From contig NZ_JAFEWD010000002.1 in NCBI RefSeq assembly GCF_017355855.1, positions 682,001 to 746,000 of the forward strand: a stretch of 64,000 nucleotides of DNA, given 5' to 3'. Shown here in pieces: positions 1-9,421 of the stretch. A model generated the notes under the pieces. The model was not told the DNA's origin. It saw only the letters and a list, made by a program, of their open reading frames with translations, and made no database searches. The number at the start of each line of letters is the position of its first letter. The stretch's first letter is position 1. The translations under genes were made by a program, and so were the position numbers. The stretch comes from Pedobacter sp. SYSU D00535. Its GTDB lineage: Bacteria; Bacteroidota; Bacteroidia; Sphingobacteriales; Sphingobacteriaceae.

Positions 1-1
1 T

Positions 2-118
2 TATATCAAAAGAAACAAGATCCCAAAGTTTCAAGAAGGTCGGTATGTGTACGTGCCGAAAAAGATGATCGATTCATTAGCAATTAAAAAATCTCCTCTT
101 TCAACCTCAAAGTCATGA
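2..118 (+). CDS. Helix-turn-helix (excisionase-like) protein, C-terminal end only
   Basis: An open frame enters from the left edge and stops at 116-118. The visible 38 residues read as the wing of a HTH_17/MerR-like excisionase domain: the segment YIKRNKIPKFQEGRYVYV followed by a PKKMIDSL helix. Small proteins of this kind commonly precede tyrosine recombinases in Bacteroidota integrative elements and act as recombination directionality factors or regulators. The stop overlaps the integrase start in an ATGA arrangement, so the two are probably translationally coupled. The start lies outside the window. The family assignment rests on one half of the domain only. Confidence 0.6.
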   Translation, partial: YIKRNKIPKFQEGRYVYVPKKMIDSLAIKKSPLSTSKS

Positions 119-1230
119 AGGTAACTTTAAGAAAACGCGCGATTTCTAACGGACGTAAAGCCTTATATTTAGATTATTATCCTGCCTTTGTTCATCCTCA
201 TACTGGAAAGTTATCCAGGAGGGAACATTTAAAAATATACATTTATGATAAACCCAAGGATGCTCTTGAAAAGAAGCATAATAAAGAAACCTTAGCTTTA
301 GCTGAAAATTTACGAGCAAAAAGACAGCTGGAAATTCAGAATAAGCAATTTGATTTTATTTCAGACAGCAAGAGAAATGAAAGTTTCCTGGAATATTTTA
401 GAATGAAAGCTGAAAAGAGACGAGGCCCGAATTACTATAACTGGGATATGTCGGTTCGGTATCTTGAAGCTTTTGCAGGAAGTGGCGTTCGCTTCTTGGA
501 TTTGAATGAAGTATTTTGTGAAGAATACAAAGATTATATCTTGTCATCGCCTGCGATAGGCAACAGAAACAAGAAAATATCCTTCAATACCGCTGCAAGC
601 TACTACGCAAAATTTCGGAACGTAATTAAGTCAGCATTTAAAGCCAGGCTATTAGTCACAAATCTTTACGAGTTAGTTTCTGGTATCGCAGAGAAGGATA
701 CACATAGGGAGTTTCTTACAATTTCAGAATTTCAGAAACTAGCTTCAACAGAATGTCAAGATCAGTCAGTGAAAGCGGCAGCACTATTTTCAGGATTGAC
801 TGGTTTGAGATTTTCTGATATTTATGCATTAAGATGGTCACAAGTGCGGGGCTCGCAAGGAGATTACCATTTGCAGTTTAGTCAGATAAAAACTTCTGGA
901 GCTCAAAATCTTCCTATATCAGACCAGGCATACAGTTTATTAGGGGAACGCCTTGGCCCCGATCAAAAGGTATTTCAAAAGTTAAGCTATCATAAGATGA
1001 GAACTGTTTTGCAAAGATGGCTGGACGCAGCTCAAATCTCAAAGAAGATTACCTTTCATTGCTTACGTCATACATACGCAACCTTACAACTAGCATCTGG
1101 AACAGATATTTATACTGTTTCCAAGATGTTGGGACATAAGAATGTGAAGACTACGCAGATATATACTAAGGTAATTGATGATAAGAAGAAGGAAGCTGCA
1201 AATAGGATTAAACTGGATTTGACGAATTGA
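115..1230 (+). CDS. Tyrosine recombinase (phage-type integrase)
   Basis: A complete 371-residue site-specific recombinase with the three-part layout typical of Bacteroidota mobile-element integrases. It has an N-terminal arm-binding region (about 1-75), a SAM-like core-binding domain (about 90-195) and a C-terminal catalytic domain. Catalytic residues are visible: R232 in TGLRF, H315-R318 in HCLRH, H341 in LGHKN and the nucleophile Y350 in TQIYTKV. The length is normal and no residue is missing, so the enzyme is probably active. The start overlaps the preceding HTH gene by ATGA. It would catalyse integration and excision of the element it belongs to. The conjugation genes 40 kb to the right have no other integrase in this window, so this could be theirs, or it could belong to a separate element on the left. 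Confidence 0.93.
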   Translation: MKVTLRKRAISNGRKALYLDYYPAFVHPHTGKLSRREHLKIYIYDKPKDALEKKHNKETLALAENLRAKRQLEIQNKQFDFISDSKRNESFLEYFRMKAEKRRGPNYYNWDMSVRYLEAFAGSGVRFLDLNEVFCEEYKDYILSSPAIGNRNKKISFNTAASYYAKFRNVIKSAFKARLLVTNLYELVSGIAEKDTHREFLTISEFQKLASTECQDQSVKAAALFSGLTGLRFSDIYALRWSQVRGSQGDYHLQFSQIKTSGAQNLPISDQAYSLLGERLGPDQKVFQKLSYHKMRTVLQRWLDAAQISKKITFHCLRHTYATLQLASGTDIYTVSKMLGHKNVKTTQIYTKVIDDKKKEAANRIKLDLTN

Positions 1231-1233
1231 AAG

Positions 1234-1251
1234 ATGCTGTTGTTGCAGCAT
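1234..1251 (+). terminator. Short hairpin after integrase
   Basis: ATGCTG and CAGCAT form a perfect 6-bp stem with a 6-nt loop starting three bases after the integrase stop. There is no clear U-run, so it is a weak candidate for a 3' end structure only. Confidence 0.3.
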
Positions 1252-1321
1252 TATCTCGAACATCATGCTCTAATTTTTAGCTAAATAGCTTAAAACTGCC
1301 AGCTCAAATTTGTTTTAACTG

Positions 1322-1394
1322 TAAGCTCCTCCATTCACTAGTATCGCTCTGGCTTTTTAAGAAAGCGTCAGCAATCAGTATTTTGAGGAGCTTA
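1322..1394. repeat. Perfect 10-bp inverted repeat downstream of integrase
   Basis: TAAGCTCCTC (1322-1331) and GAGGAGCTTA (1385-1394) are exact reverse complements 53 nt apart, in the 258-bp gap between integrase and GH43. Arms of this type could be recombinase or regulator sites near an attachment site, or chance. No matching direct repeat was recognised at the right side of the window. Confidence 0.35.
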
Positions 1395-1488
1395 TTTACA
1401 TGCTTTAAAAGCTTATTGCAAACCGGTATTCAATACATATTTCTAAACAACAGTGAAGAGAGTAAGGAAGGCAACGTTGTTAACCCTT

Positions 1489-2607
1489 TTATTTCAATTT
1501 TTTTGCGCCTTTTTTCAATACAAAATCAGGTTGTTTGGAAGCTACCTTTATTAAGCCCTGCTTATCAAATTCTACTTTTACAATCCCCGGTTTTTCTCTC
1601 CAGGGCGCCTGGTTATCATTTCCAAAGAAACAGCTATACCAGTTTCCCGACTTATCTTTGAAATAGTTAGTACCGCCGCCGCAAGGAACTGCCTCATGCC
1701 TGTTCTGATAAGGACCATAGATATTATCGGATACCGCCGCCATACTGCTATATCTTCCCTGGTAGGAATCCGCTGCGGTTAAGTAATATTTCCCGTCCTT
1801 TTTAAATAGGAAAGCGCCTTCATGTCCTATATCCTGACAATCGCGACGAAGTGAACAATTAGATGCATGGTTTTTAGGGTTCAGGTCTGGATTAATCAGC
1901 ACGGGCTTTTTCGGCTCTTCTGCCAAGCCACTCATATCATCCTTCATGCGTGCAATCCAACCGCCGCCCCAAACAAGGTAAACTACACCGTCTGTATCTT
2001 CAAACAAAGTAGCGTCTATATCACCTAGTAATCTGGCATCATTTGCAAGTGCGTTAACATAAGGGCCTTCAGGCTTGCCAGACACGCTTTTGAGTATTCC
2101 CCTATCGCCGGGGGGCATGCTTAAAGTGATATAGTAGTTTCCTTTAATGTATCTTAATTCCGGTGCCCACAACGCTCTTACTCTTTTTTTGTGGAAACGC
2201 CATTCCTTCTGCCAAGTCGCATCTTTATCAAACGACCAAACTAAGCCCATATAGTCCCACCTTTTTAGATCCTTCGATTTCCATAACTCAACGCCATCGT
2301 TGTGATCCCATATGTCATCCCCGGTAGAGCCTGTGAGGTAATAATTTCCGTCTCCCCCTAAAATAACAACCGCATCCCTGATCTGTGCTTCAATTATCGG
2401 CTTTATATTTGGAACAAGACCGGCTTTCACAGCAGAGCCAGTTACTTTTTCATTGACTTTTAGAAAATTCTTTCCTGGAGGATTTTCTTTCAGCCCGGGT
2501 CCACTAATGCCTAGATTCGTAGTTCGGGCGGATGTTACCTGTGTTTGTGCTTGCGCCTTCAGCCAAAGGCCTAAAATTGCAGTTAAAATGATTCCTGTTT
2601 TTTTCAT
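1489..2607 (-). CDS. GH43-family glycoside hydrolase (arabinosidase/xylosidase type)
   Basis: A 372-residue secreted five-bladed beta-propeller glycosidase. Residues 1-20 form a signal peptide ending AQAQ. The GH43 catalytic triad is visible: base D78 in QIRDAVVI, the pKa-modulating D198 in GDIDATLF and acid E263 in GHEGAFLF. WAPEL near residue 147 is a family hallmark. GH43 enzymes release alpha-L-arabinofuranosyl or beta-xylosyl (occasionally galactosyl) units, and in this pectin locus an arabinan or rhamnogalacturonan side chain is the likely substrate. It lies 86 nt behind GH105 on the same strand, so the two probably form an operon driven from the operator/promoter at 3883-3940. The subfamily and linkage cannot be decided by eye. 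Confidence 0.88.
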   Translation of the reverse strand: MKKTGIILTAILGLWLKAQAQTQVTSARTTNLGISGPGLKENPPGKNFLKVNEKVTGSAVKAGLVPNIKPIIEAQIRDAVVILGGDGNYYLTGSTGDDIWDHNDGVELWKSKDLKRWDYMGLVWSFDKDATWQKEWRFHKKRVRALWAPELRYIKGNYYITLSMPPGDRGILKSVSGKPEGPYVNALANDARLLGDIDATLFEDTDGVVYLVWGGGWIARMKDDMSGLAEEPKKPVLINPDLNPKNHASNCSLRRDCQDIGHEGAFLFKKDGKYYLTAADSYQGRYSSMAAVSDNIYGPYQNRHEAVPCGGGTNYFKDKSGNWYSCFFGNDNQAPWREKPGIVKVEFDKQGLIKVASKQPDFVLKKGAKKLK

Positions 2608-2693
2608 ATATTATCTAAGTGTGAATTGAAAAGACGTGAGAGTAAGGTTAATCCTGTTAAAGCTTGAAGTTGTGTAGTTTGTAGCCACTTTTG

Positions 2694-3848
2694 TCATCTG
2701 TTGAGGTACAAACATCCCATGATAAATGGACCTGTTGCCTTTGCGTCATTGTCTTTAACTCGTTCATTAACATAGTAATTTACACTGCCATCGCGATAGG
2801 GGCTGCCTCCAAGGCCCGCTACAGCGCAGCATTTGGTTAAGGTTAATGTACCGTCTGCATTTTTCCTGATTAAGTTTTTCATGATGCCACTATAAGCTCT
2901 TTCAGAAATTTCCAGGTACTTTTTATCCAGATAACCCATTTTTACCGCTTTTGCATAGCTGTACATAAACATTGCTGATACAGAAGCTTCGTGATAATTT
3001 CCCTTATAATTAGGCTTGTCCAATACTTGAAACCATAATCCATTTGCATCCTGATATTTGGGAAGCGTATCTGCTAGCTCTTTTATGATTTGTATCAGAT
3101 CTCTACGCTGTGGATGATTTTTGGGAACAAAATCAAGAACATCAGTTAATGCCATGAACCACCAGCCAATACTTCGTCCCCAAAAGTTTGGAGAATGCCC
3201 CGTTGTTTTATCCGCCCACATTTGTTTTCGACTTTCGTCATAAGCATGATAATACAAGCCCGTTTTAAAATCGTAGGTTCTCTTAGCTGTTACCAAAAAT
3301 TGATTTACTACATCATCAATTAAGTCTGGCTGATCGAACGTAACAGCATATTCTGCTAGAAATGGATCTGCCATATAAATACCGTCCAGCCATATTTGAT
3401 GAGGATAAGCAAGTTTATGCCAAAACACCCCTTCAAGCGTCCTGGGATGTCTTTTCAATTGGCTCACTAGCAAATCCATTGCTAGCTTATACTTTTTTTT
3501 GCCTGTCTCCTTATATAACTCGAATAAGATTTTGCCTGGATTAATATAGTCTAGATTGTAGGTTTCGATTTTATACTGATGAATTTGTCCTTGGTCGTTT
3601 ATCAGGGAGTCAGCCCATTGCTCAACGTACTTAAAGTATTTCGGATCTTTAGTAGCCTTCCACACTTTCAAAATTGCCAAACATCCAAGGCCTTGAGCAT
3701 AACCAAAGTATAATCTTTTTCCATGGTCCAACTGCCAGGCTTGCGGAAAACGCTTTATTTCTGAATCAGCAAATAGAGTCCCCGTTTTCTGGGAAAAAAC
3801 TTCCTTCAAGCTGAAAAGACAAATGAATATTAGAAAAACTTTTTTCAT
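2694..3848 (-). CDS. GH105 unsaturated rhamnogalacturonyl/galacturonyl hydrolase
   Basis: A (alpha/alpha)6-barrel glycosidase of the GH105/YteR family, which removes the 4,5-unsaturated uronic acid left by pectate or rhamnogalacturonan lyases. The motif QIWLDGIYMADPF (D155 as likely catalytic acid, counted from the chosen start), RSIGWWFMAL and the C-terminal GSVNYYVNERV are characteristic. An open frame reaches back to 3866, but MKKVFLIFICLF gives a proper signal peptide, so the ATG at 3848 is preferred. A TAGGTTTG -7 box lies about 35 nt upstream of this start and a dyad operator lies 50 nt further. The gene is first in a minus-strand operon with GH43 and complements the two pectate lyases. 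Confidence 0.92.
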   Translation of the reverse strand: MKKVFLIFICLFSLKEVFSQKTGTLFADSEIKRFPQAWQLDHGKRLYFGYAQGLGCLAILKVWKATKDPKYFKYVEQWADSLINDQGQIHQYKIETYNLDYINPGKILFELYKETGKKKYKLAMDLLVSQLKRHPRTLEGVFWHKLAYPHQIWLDGIYMADPFLAEYAVTFDQPDLIDDVVNQFLVTAKRTYDFKTGLYYHAYDESRKQMWADKTTGHSPNFWGRSIGWWFMALTDVLDFVPKNHPQRRDLIQIIKELADTLPKYQDANGLWFQVLDKPNYKGNYHEASVSAMFMYSYAKAVKMGYLDKKYLEISERAYSGIMKNLIRKNADGTLTLTKCCAVAGLGGSPYRDGSVNYYVNERVKDNDAKATGPFIMGCLYLNR

Positions 3849-3882
3849 TAAAACGACATCAATCACTGTTGCAGATTTTTTT

Positions 3883-3940
3883 CAAACCTACGCTGTTACG
3901 CTTTTTTAATGTTTAGAAAATTGGTGAAACCGTTTCAAAA
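3883..3940 (-). promoter_or_regulatory. Regulator operator plus TAnnTTTG promoter for GH105-GH43
   Basis: On the minus strand, TAGGTTTG (3890 to 3883) matches the Bacteroidota -7 consensus TAnnTTTG. Exactly 50 nt upstream begins a dyad of the form TTGAAA-N3-TTTCA followed by CCAATTTT. The palindrome TGAAAC-C-GTTTCA occupies 3925-3937. The same arrangement with the same 50-nt spacing occurs before susC and before the second pectate lyase. No good -33 TTG is present, which fits an activator-dependent promoter. Confidence 0.75.
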
Positions 3941-4052
3941 TTTGACAAGGGTGCGGTAACGTATTTAATATTCAAGTTGCAGAAACTGTCTGGCGCTGCG
4001 TATTAATTAACCCTTATAGGCATTGGGTTCTACAGGGGAGATAAGTTATCAC

Positions 4053-4400
4053 TTACGGCATCCAAGTATTGGTTTGATTATCATCGCTGATTGCAAAAAG
4101 CAATTCTTTGGAGCACAGTTTAATATTAAGACTAATAATGTTAGAGGCGGCTGGAGAATTGCAGTAGAGAGATAGTTTGCAATCAGTAGTGTCTAACCTA
4201 GTTTCATTGACGTTTTGCGTTCCGCACATTTCGTTTACAAAGCGCGATAAGAAGAATTCCACTTCTTCTACCTGTCTTGCCGTTTCAAAAATTTCTACAG
4301 GTATTTTCTTACAATATAATCGGTAAACAGTTATTAAAATCGCTTTCGCGTCAGTATTTGAAAGATTTTCACCAGAATTTAAAAGTCCGCCGATCAGCAA
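4053..4400 (-). CDS. Hypothetical protein, doubtful
   Basis: A 115-residue open frame on the minus strand with a TTG start, inside the 846-bp gap between the divergent GH105 and pectate lyase genes. The composition is protein-like (a helical stretch VEIFETARQVEEVEFFL), but there is no recognised domain, signal peptide or ribosome-binding site. The rest of the gap (3941-4052, 4401-4694) shows no further gene. A TATTTTTG box at 4486-4493 could serve the lyase downstream. This may be a genuine small gene or a chance frame. Confidence 0.25.
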   Translation of the reverse strand: MLIGGLLNSGENLSNTDAKAILITVYRLYCKKIPVEIFETARQVEEVEFFLSRFVNEMCGTQNVNETRLDTTDCKLSLYCNSPAASNIISLNIKLCSKELLFAISDDNQTNTWMP

Positions 4401-4694
4401 ATCTCCAACTTTACACTCAATCTAATCAACATCCCTTGTTGAAAATATAATAATTGGTTAAGTGAGCCAGCCCCATGCTGGTTCATATTTTTGGCTTGGG
4501 ACAGAACTAACAGTAAAACTTACGAAAGGAGTGTATGGGCAAATTTTAGAACATATAGCACGCGATGCTGACTGCATGCGACTGCTTTTAGAGTGAAACT
4601 CTGCTTTAATAAACGAGCTAGATGACCGAACGCGAATCGGTAGTATAGTTGGCAAAAGTAGATTAACAAGCAAAACCAAAAACTTAAATATAAA

Positions 4695-7600
4695 ATGAAA
4701 AAACACCTACTATTTTTAATTATCATGTGCTTTTCAGGACTTCTCCTAAATGCACAGCAACTTGCTTTTCCCGGAGCTGAAGGCTTCGGTCGTTTTGCGA
4801 CCGGAGGGCGAAATGGCTCGGTTTATCACGTAACAAATCTTAATGATTCAGGCCCCGGATCTTTGCGTGATGCTGTAAGTAAGTCTAATAGAATTGTCGT
4901 TTTTGACGTTTCCGGAGTTATTAAGATAGCAAGTCGTATTTCCGTTGCTTCTAACCTCACAATAGCAGGACAAACAGCTCCTGGAGAAGGGATTACGGTC
5001 TATGGTAACGGAATGTCCTTTTCTGGAGCTTCTAATACAATCTGCCGGTATATACGTATACGAATGGGGGTAAACGGCGAATCAGGGAAAGACGCAGTTT
5101 CGATTGCAGGAGGGACGGATATGATCTTCGATCATGTGTCCGTATCTTGGGGAAGGGACGAAAATTTTTCAATAAGTGGTGACGGTAGTCCTTTGGGAAG
5201 AATTACCATACAAAATTCTATTATTTCGCAGGGCTTACAAACTCATTCGGCTGGTGGATTGATTCAGACAAATGGAGGAGTAACGCTGTTTCGAAATCTC
5301 TACATCGACAATAAAACACGTAATCCTAAAGTAAAAGGGCTTAACCAGTTTGTTAATAATATAGTATATAACTGGGGTAACGGCGGCGGATATATACTTG
5401 GTGATTCTCAGGGCTCTTCCTGGGCAACAATCGTAAACAATTATTTTATTGAAGGTCCAGGCTACAATTACGATGGGGGAAAGGTAACTCCTACAGCACC
5501 TTACACTCGTGCCAATGAATATTTTCAGCTTTATGCAGCGGGCAACTTCCTTGATAATAATAATAACGGCACACTTGACGGAACTGAAAGTGTAAAGGCA
5601 GATTATGGACCTGCCACATGGATAACTGATGCTTCTTCGGGATGGACTTCTATTCCAGAGCTTCATCCTGTTATCCTGTCGCAAACCTCGGCAGAGGATG
5701 CTTATAATTACATTGTTCAACATGCTGGAGCATCTCTGCCTGTCCGAGATCCTGTTGATTCTATCTTGATGCGTGAATTAACGTCTCTAGGAACACAAGG
5801 GAAAATGATCAACAATGAGACCTCGCTTGGGCTACCCAAAAACGTAGGGAATATCTTTAATGCCCCAAAAGCTTCGGACGCTGATAATGACGGTATGCCA
5901 GATAGTTGGGAAAATGCCAATGGTACAAACGCAAATGCGGACGATGCAATGATTATTGGACCTGATGGATATGCCAATATTGAGCGCTATATAAATAGTA
6001 TTAATTCTTCAATAACTTTCCTAAAATATCCGGTTAACCTCAGTATCTCGCTTTCTAACCCAACTACCGCAGTATTAAAGTGGACAAATGTAGAAACTAA
6101 TGCTAAGCAAATTATCCTGGAAAAGTCTACTGACAGAGTTAATTATACTGCTGTGTCTACGTTTGCTGCCGATGCAACCACTGCTACATTAACAGTTACG
6201 GCCGACGCTCCGTGTTACTTCAGATTAAAAACCGCGGATGATACGCGCCAGTCATCATATTCAGAAACGGTGAAGATCTACGATGACGTGACAAAAGCCG
6301 GAGGAGGTACACTCAAGGGAACAAAAATCTTTACTCCACAAGAGGGAAAATATTACCGTATAATTAATTACGGGAGTGTCGCCTTCAATTCTGGTGCGAA
6401 TTTTTCGGGCGTCGCAAAATATCTAAACGTTACCCAGGATAATTTAATTGGGTCTACAGCAACGTTTGTATGGGATAATCCTACCCTGTTATGGGAAATT
6501 ACCGACGATGGCAGAGGTAAAGGTACTTATATTATCAAGAATGTTGGAACAGGGAAGTATTTTGGAAACGTCTCCAACAATAATACCACAGCAGTAGTCA
6601 ACGAACCCAACGGTGGTTACAGCGTAATTTTTGGACTAAATCAATATCCAGCTCAAGCTGGTGTTGCTGATTCGGTCTCCTTTTTCAGAATACATAACGG
6701 AAGTAATCAATTGCGTCCACGCTCGTTTGGCGCTCAATGGTTCTGGTCCGGTGGCAGCACGAATCGGGCAGATATGCTTTATACTTTTGTACCGGTAAGT
6801 AAGGAGGCTGTTTCACTTTATCTCGGAGGCTTAAGAAACCTGATTGCTCAAGCTACTAGTCTGGCAAACGAGGCTCAACCAGGGTCAGATGTTTTACAAT
6901 ATCCTCCAGATGCTATTGCTGTTTTAAATCAGGAAATTGCAGCAGCACAGGCTTTTGTTGATGCTGTCGACTATTCTTCAACCCTACAGCCGGAGGTGGA
7001 TAATGCCGTACTGGCCCTGCAAAGTGCAGTCAACAATTTCATTGCTGCGCAAATTCGTACATTTGCCAATCATAATCCCCAAAAACTTTATAACATTTTT
7101 AGTTACGGTACAAATTCCGGATCTGGTACAACTAGCGCATCTGCTTCAACCGCAAGACGTTATCTGGTTGCTATTCCTAATTATAACAGTACAAAGGATT
7201 CTCTGGTCTACATCATCGGTAAAAGTGATAATGATATCAAGGCAGGAGCTGTTGATGTACTTCAAAAACAGAAAAATGCGCAATGGATTATAGCTGAATC
7301 GGAAGCTAATCCAGGATTTTTTATTGTAAAAAACAAAGCGCGGGGGACATATTTAGCAATTGATAATTATTTGTCAGCTTCCCCGGTCGAAATCTATCCG
7401 TATTACCAGAAAGAAGATAACGGAAAACATGCATATTCTTTACAAGTATCGGATTTGAATACGAAGTGTTTTAATGTTGGAAATGTTGATGCGACAGGAA
7501 AGGGCGGTCCGCTTGCGTTTAGCACTCCCGCTGACAGGACCCGGTTGAGGTGGATATTCGATGAGACTGATGTTGCAGATGATGTTGCTCCTGACGTAAT

Positions 7601-9047
7601 CACAAAGAATATCAGTATAGCTTTAAATGAAAACGGAACGGCTACTATTAATCCCTCTCAAATTGACGGAGGGTCGAGCGATAATGTAGGAATAGTTTCA
7701 ATGACTCTGGACAAAACAACTTTCGATTGTTCTAATATTGGCGCTAACACTGTACTTCTTACAGTAGCAGACGCCGAGAATAATGTGTCGTCTAAAACCG
7801 CAATTGTAACTGTTCGCGACAGCATTGCACCGGTGCAAGTACAACTTCCGGATGTTACAGGCGAATGCTCTGCCGCCGTAACCGATATTCCAACAACTAC
7901 CGACGGATGTGCCGGAACTATCACGGGAACAACCATCGATTCTCTTACTTACAGCACTCAAGGAACACATGTTATAACATGGAGATTTGATGATGGAAAT
8001 GGAAATGTTACTACAGCTACTCAAAATGTAATAGTGAAAGATACGACCCCTCCTGTAGCACTAGCCAAAGATATCAACGTAACATTGGTAAATGGTTCAG
8101 CTACAATCGCGGCTTCAGCTATCGATAATGGAAGTAACGATGCGTGTGGTCTAAAATCATTAACAATTGATAGAATGCATTTCGATTGCTCAAACACTGG
8201 TAACAATACAGTTGTGCTTACGGTTACTGATGTGAACGGAAACGTTTCTTCAACACCGGCTACTGTAAATGTCATTGGCGTTACTCCGGTAGTTAAAATC
8301 GGTGTTTCCAGAACAGATGAAACATTTACTGGTCTTGACAACAAAACTATCGCTTTAGGTTATGGCGCACAAAGTTTAATACTTACTGCGTCAGACACCA
8401 CTTCTGCAAATGGCTCTACAAGGTATAACTGGTCACCTGCAACAGGATTAAGTGATACAAACAGCCCTAATCCGGTGTTTACTCCAACTGCTGCTGGCAG
8501 CTATACATTTAATGTACTTGCTACTAACGAATTCGGATGCACTTCAAGCGCCGCTGTTACCATTACAGTTATCGACGTACGCAGTGGAAATAAAGGTAAT
8601 AAAGTGTTGGTTTGCCACAAAACAGGCAGCAAGTCTAATCCATGGACACAAGTCAGCATAGGCTACAACGCAGTTGCAGAACACTTGAGCAAAGGTAGTT
8701 ATTTAGGTGCTTGTACATCTCCAGCAGCGGCAAAAGTTGCTGCCATTGAAACCTCTGAACTTAGTCTTAATACTCTTAATGTAAGTAGCATTAACACCTT
8801 ATCTGCGTATCCGAATCCATTTAAAACACAGACAAGGGTTGTATTTAGGTTACTTTCGGATCATCCAAACGTCTCACTGGACCTATACGGTCTGAAAGGA
8901 AAGGTGAAAAACATCTACTCGGGCCCTGTAAAAGCACATCAAGAGTACTCATTTAATTATGATACCGCTATTGCTCCTGGAGTTTATTTTTTCTTGCTAA
9001 GCGGTTCTAAACTGGCCTTAAGTTTTAAAGTTATCGTATCGCAATAA
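4695..9047 (+). CDS. Giant type IX-secreted pectate lyase (PL1-like), multidomain
   Basis: A 1450-residue protein with a signal peptide (1-20) and a right-handed beta-helix pectate lyase domain (about 22-390). Lyase motifs are FPGAEGFGRFATGGR, FDHVSVSWGRD and TRNPKVKG (equivalent of the RxPxxR catalytic region). A calcium-type DADNDGMPDSWE motif lies near residue 396. Downstream are a fibronectin-III-like domain (about 445-540), two modules with lectin-like GKYYRI / KLYNIF openings flanking a helical FIVAR-like segment (about 710-780), Ig/HYR-like repeats (about 970-1190), a VCHKTGS cysteine module and a C-terminal sorting domain (about 1370-1450, YPNPF...PGVYFF). It would cut alpha-1,4-polygalacturonate by beta-elimination at the cell surface, delivered by the type IX secretion system. 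The size is well beyond a plain PL1 enzyme. Confidence 0.9.
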   Translation: MKKHLLFLIIMCFSGLLLNAQQLAFPGAEGFGRFATGGRNGSVYHVTNLNDSGPGSLRDAVSKSNRIVVFDVSGVIKIASRISVASNLTIAGQTAPGEGITVYGNGMSFSGASNTICRYIRIRMGVNGESGKDAVSIAGGTDMIFDHVSVSWGRDENFSISGDGSPLGRITIQNSIISQGLQTHSAGGLIQTNGGVTLFRNLYIDNKTRNPKVKGLNQFVNNIVYNWGNGGGYILGDSQGSSWATIVNNYFIEGPGYNYDGGKVTPTAPYTRANEYFQLYAAGNFLDNNNNGTLDGTESVKADYGPATWITDASSGWTSIPELHPVILSQTSAEDAYNYIVQHAGASLPVRDPVDSILMRELTSLGTQGKMINNETSLGLPKNVGNIFNAPKASDADNDGMPDSWENANGTNANADDAMIIGPDGYANIERYINSINSSITFLKYPVNLSISLSNPTTAVLKWTNVETNAKQIILEKSTDRVNYTAVSTFAADATTATLTVTADAPCYFRLKTADDTRQSSYSETVKIYDDVTKAGGGTLKGTKIFTPQEGKYYRIINYGSVAFNSGANFSGVAKYLNVTQDNLIGSTATFVWDNPTLLWEITDDGRGKGTYIIKNVGTGKYFGNVSNNNTTAVVNEPNGGYSVIFGLNQYPAQAGVADSVSFFRIHNGSNQLRPRSFGAQWFWSGGSTNRADMLYTFVPVSKEAVSLYLGGLRNLIAQATSLANEAQPGSDVLQYPPDAIAVLNQEIAAAQAFVDAVDYSSTLQPEVDNAVLALQSAVNNFIAAQIRTFANHNPQKLYNIFSYGTNSGSGTTSASASTARRYLVAIPNYNSTKDSLVYIIGKSDNDIKAGAVDVLQKQKNAQWIIAESEANPGFFIVKNKARGTYLAIDNYLSASPVEIYPYYQKEDNGKHAYSLQVSDLNTKCFNVGNVDATGKGGPLAFSTPADRTRLRWIFDETDVADDVAPDVITKNISIALNENGTATINPSQIDGGSSDNVGIVSMTLDKTTFDCSNIGANTVLLTVADAENNVSSKTAIVTVRDSIAPVQVQLPDVTGECSAAVTDIPTTTDGCAGTITGTTIDSLTYSTQGTHVITWRFDDGNGNVTTATQNVIVKDTTPPVALAKDINVTLVNGSATIAASAIDNGSNDACGLKSLTIDRMHFDCSNTGNNTVVLTVTDVNGNVSSTPATVNVIGVTPVVKIGVSRTDETFTGLDNKTIALGYGAQSLILTASDTTSANGSTRYNWSPATGLSDTNSPNPVFTPTAAGSYTFNVLATNEFGCTSSAAVTITVIDVRSGNKGNKVLVCHKTGSKSNPWTQVSIGYNAVAEHLSKGSYLGACTSPAAAKVAAIETSELSLNTLNVSSINTLSAYPNPFKTQTRVVFRLLSDHPNVSLDLYGLKGKVKNIYSGPVKAHQEYSFNYDTAIAPGVYFFLLSGSKLALSFKVIVSQ

Positions 9048-9262
9048 GTTGGGCTTATAAAAAATCGCTTAATGTTTGAAACAAGGGAACTGCCTTCATT
9101 AAGAATGACATTGACTTTATGTTACAGCATAAGGAGGGGGCTTTAGGAATAGCTCTTGAATTTCTTTCCTACAAGCGTTAGATGAAAAGCAAACTGTTCT
9201 GGTGCCTGGATTAGTCTTTTAAAATAGTGTTACAAATACTTTTCAAAAGGAATTCTGTCAAA

Positions 9263-9320
9263 TATTGAAAGTCTTTCATCAAATTTTTAAACTTAAAAAT
9301 CTCGCGACGGCGTAGGTTTG
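9263..9320 (+). promoter_or_regulatory. Regulator operator plus TAnnTTTG promoter for susC
   Basis: TAGGTTTG at 9313-9320 matches the Bacteroidota -7 box. Exactly 50 nt upstream, TATTGAAAG-TC-TTTCATCAAATTT gives the dyad TTGAAA-N3-TTTCA plus CAAATTT tail shared with the GH105 and second lyase promoters. Similarity to the GH105 site extends without gaps over about 66 nt, from TGTCAAAT to GTAGGTTTGA. The transcript would have a leader of roughly 195 nt before the susC ATG. Confidence 0.78.
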
Positions 9321-9421
9321 AGATATGGAAAGCGCAATTATTTTGTCTTGCGCAGTTCTCTAATTATCATTCTGGAAATCATTTTAATTACTGGCTGGGC
9401 CAGGTTGGTGTAGGGCGAGAA

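Noticed and set aside
4436-4493. Fourth copy of the regulator operator before the giant lyase
   Set aside because: Only the TTGAAA half is present, the TTTCA half is missing and spacing to TATTTTTG is 51 nt, so I do not count it.
4458-4726. Two overlapping minus-strand frames antisense to the start of the giant lyase
   Set aside because: They overlap the lyase signal peptide region, differ in frame from each other and show no domain or start signal; the lyase gene explains the region.
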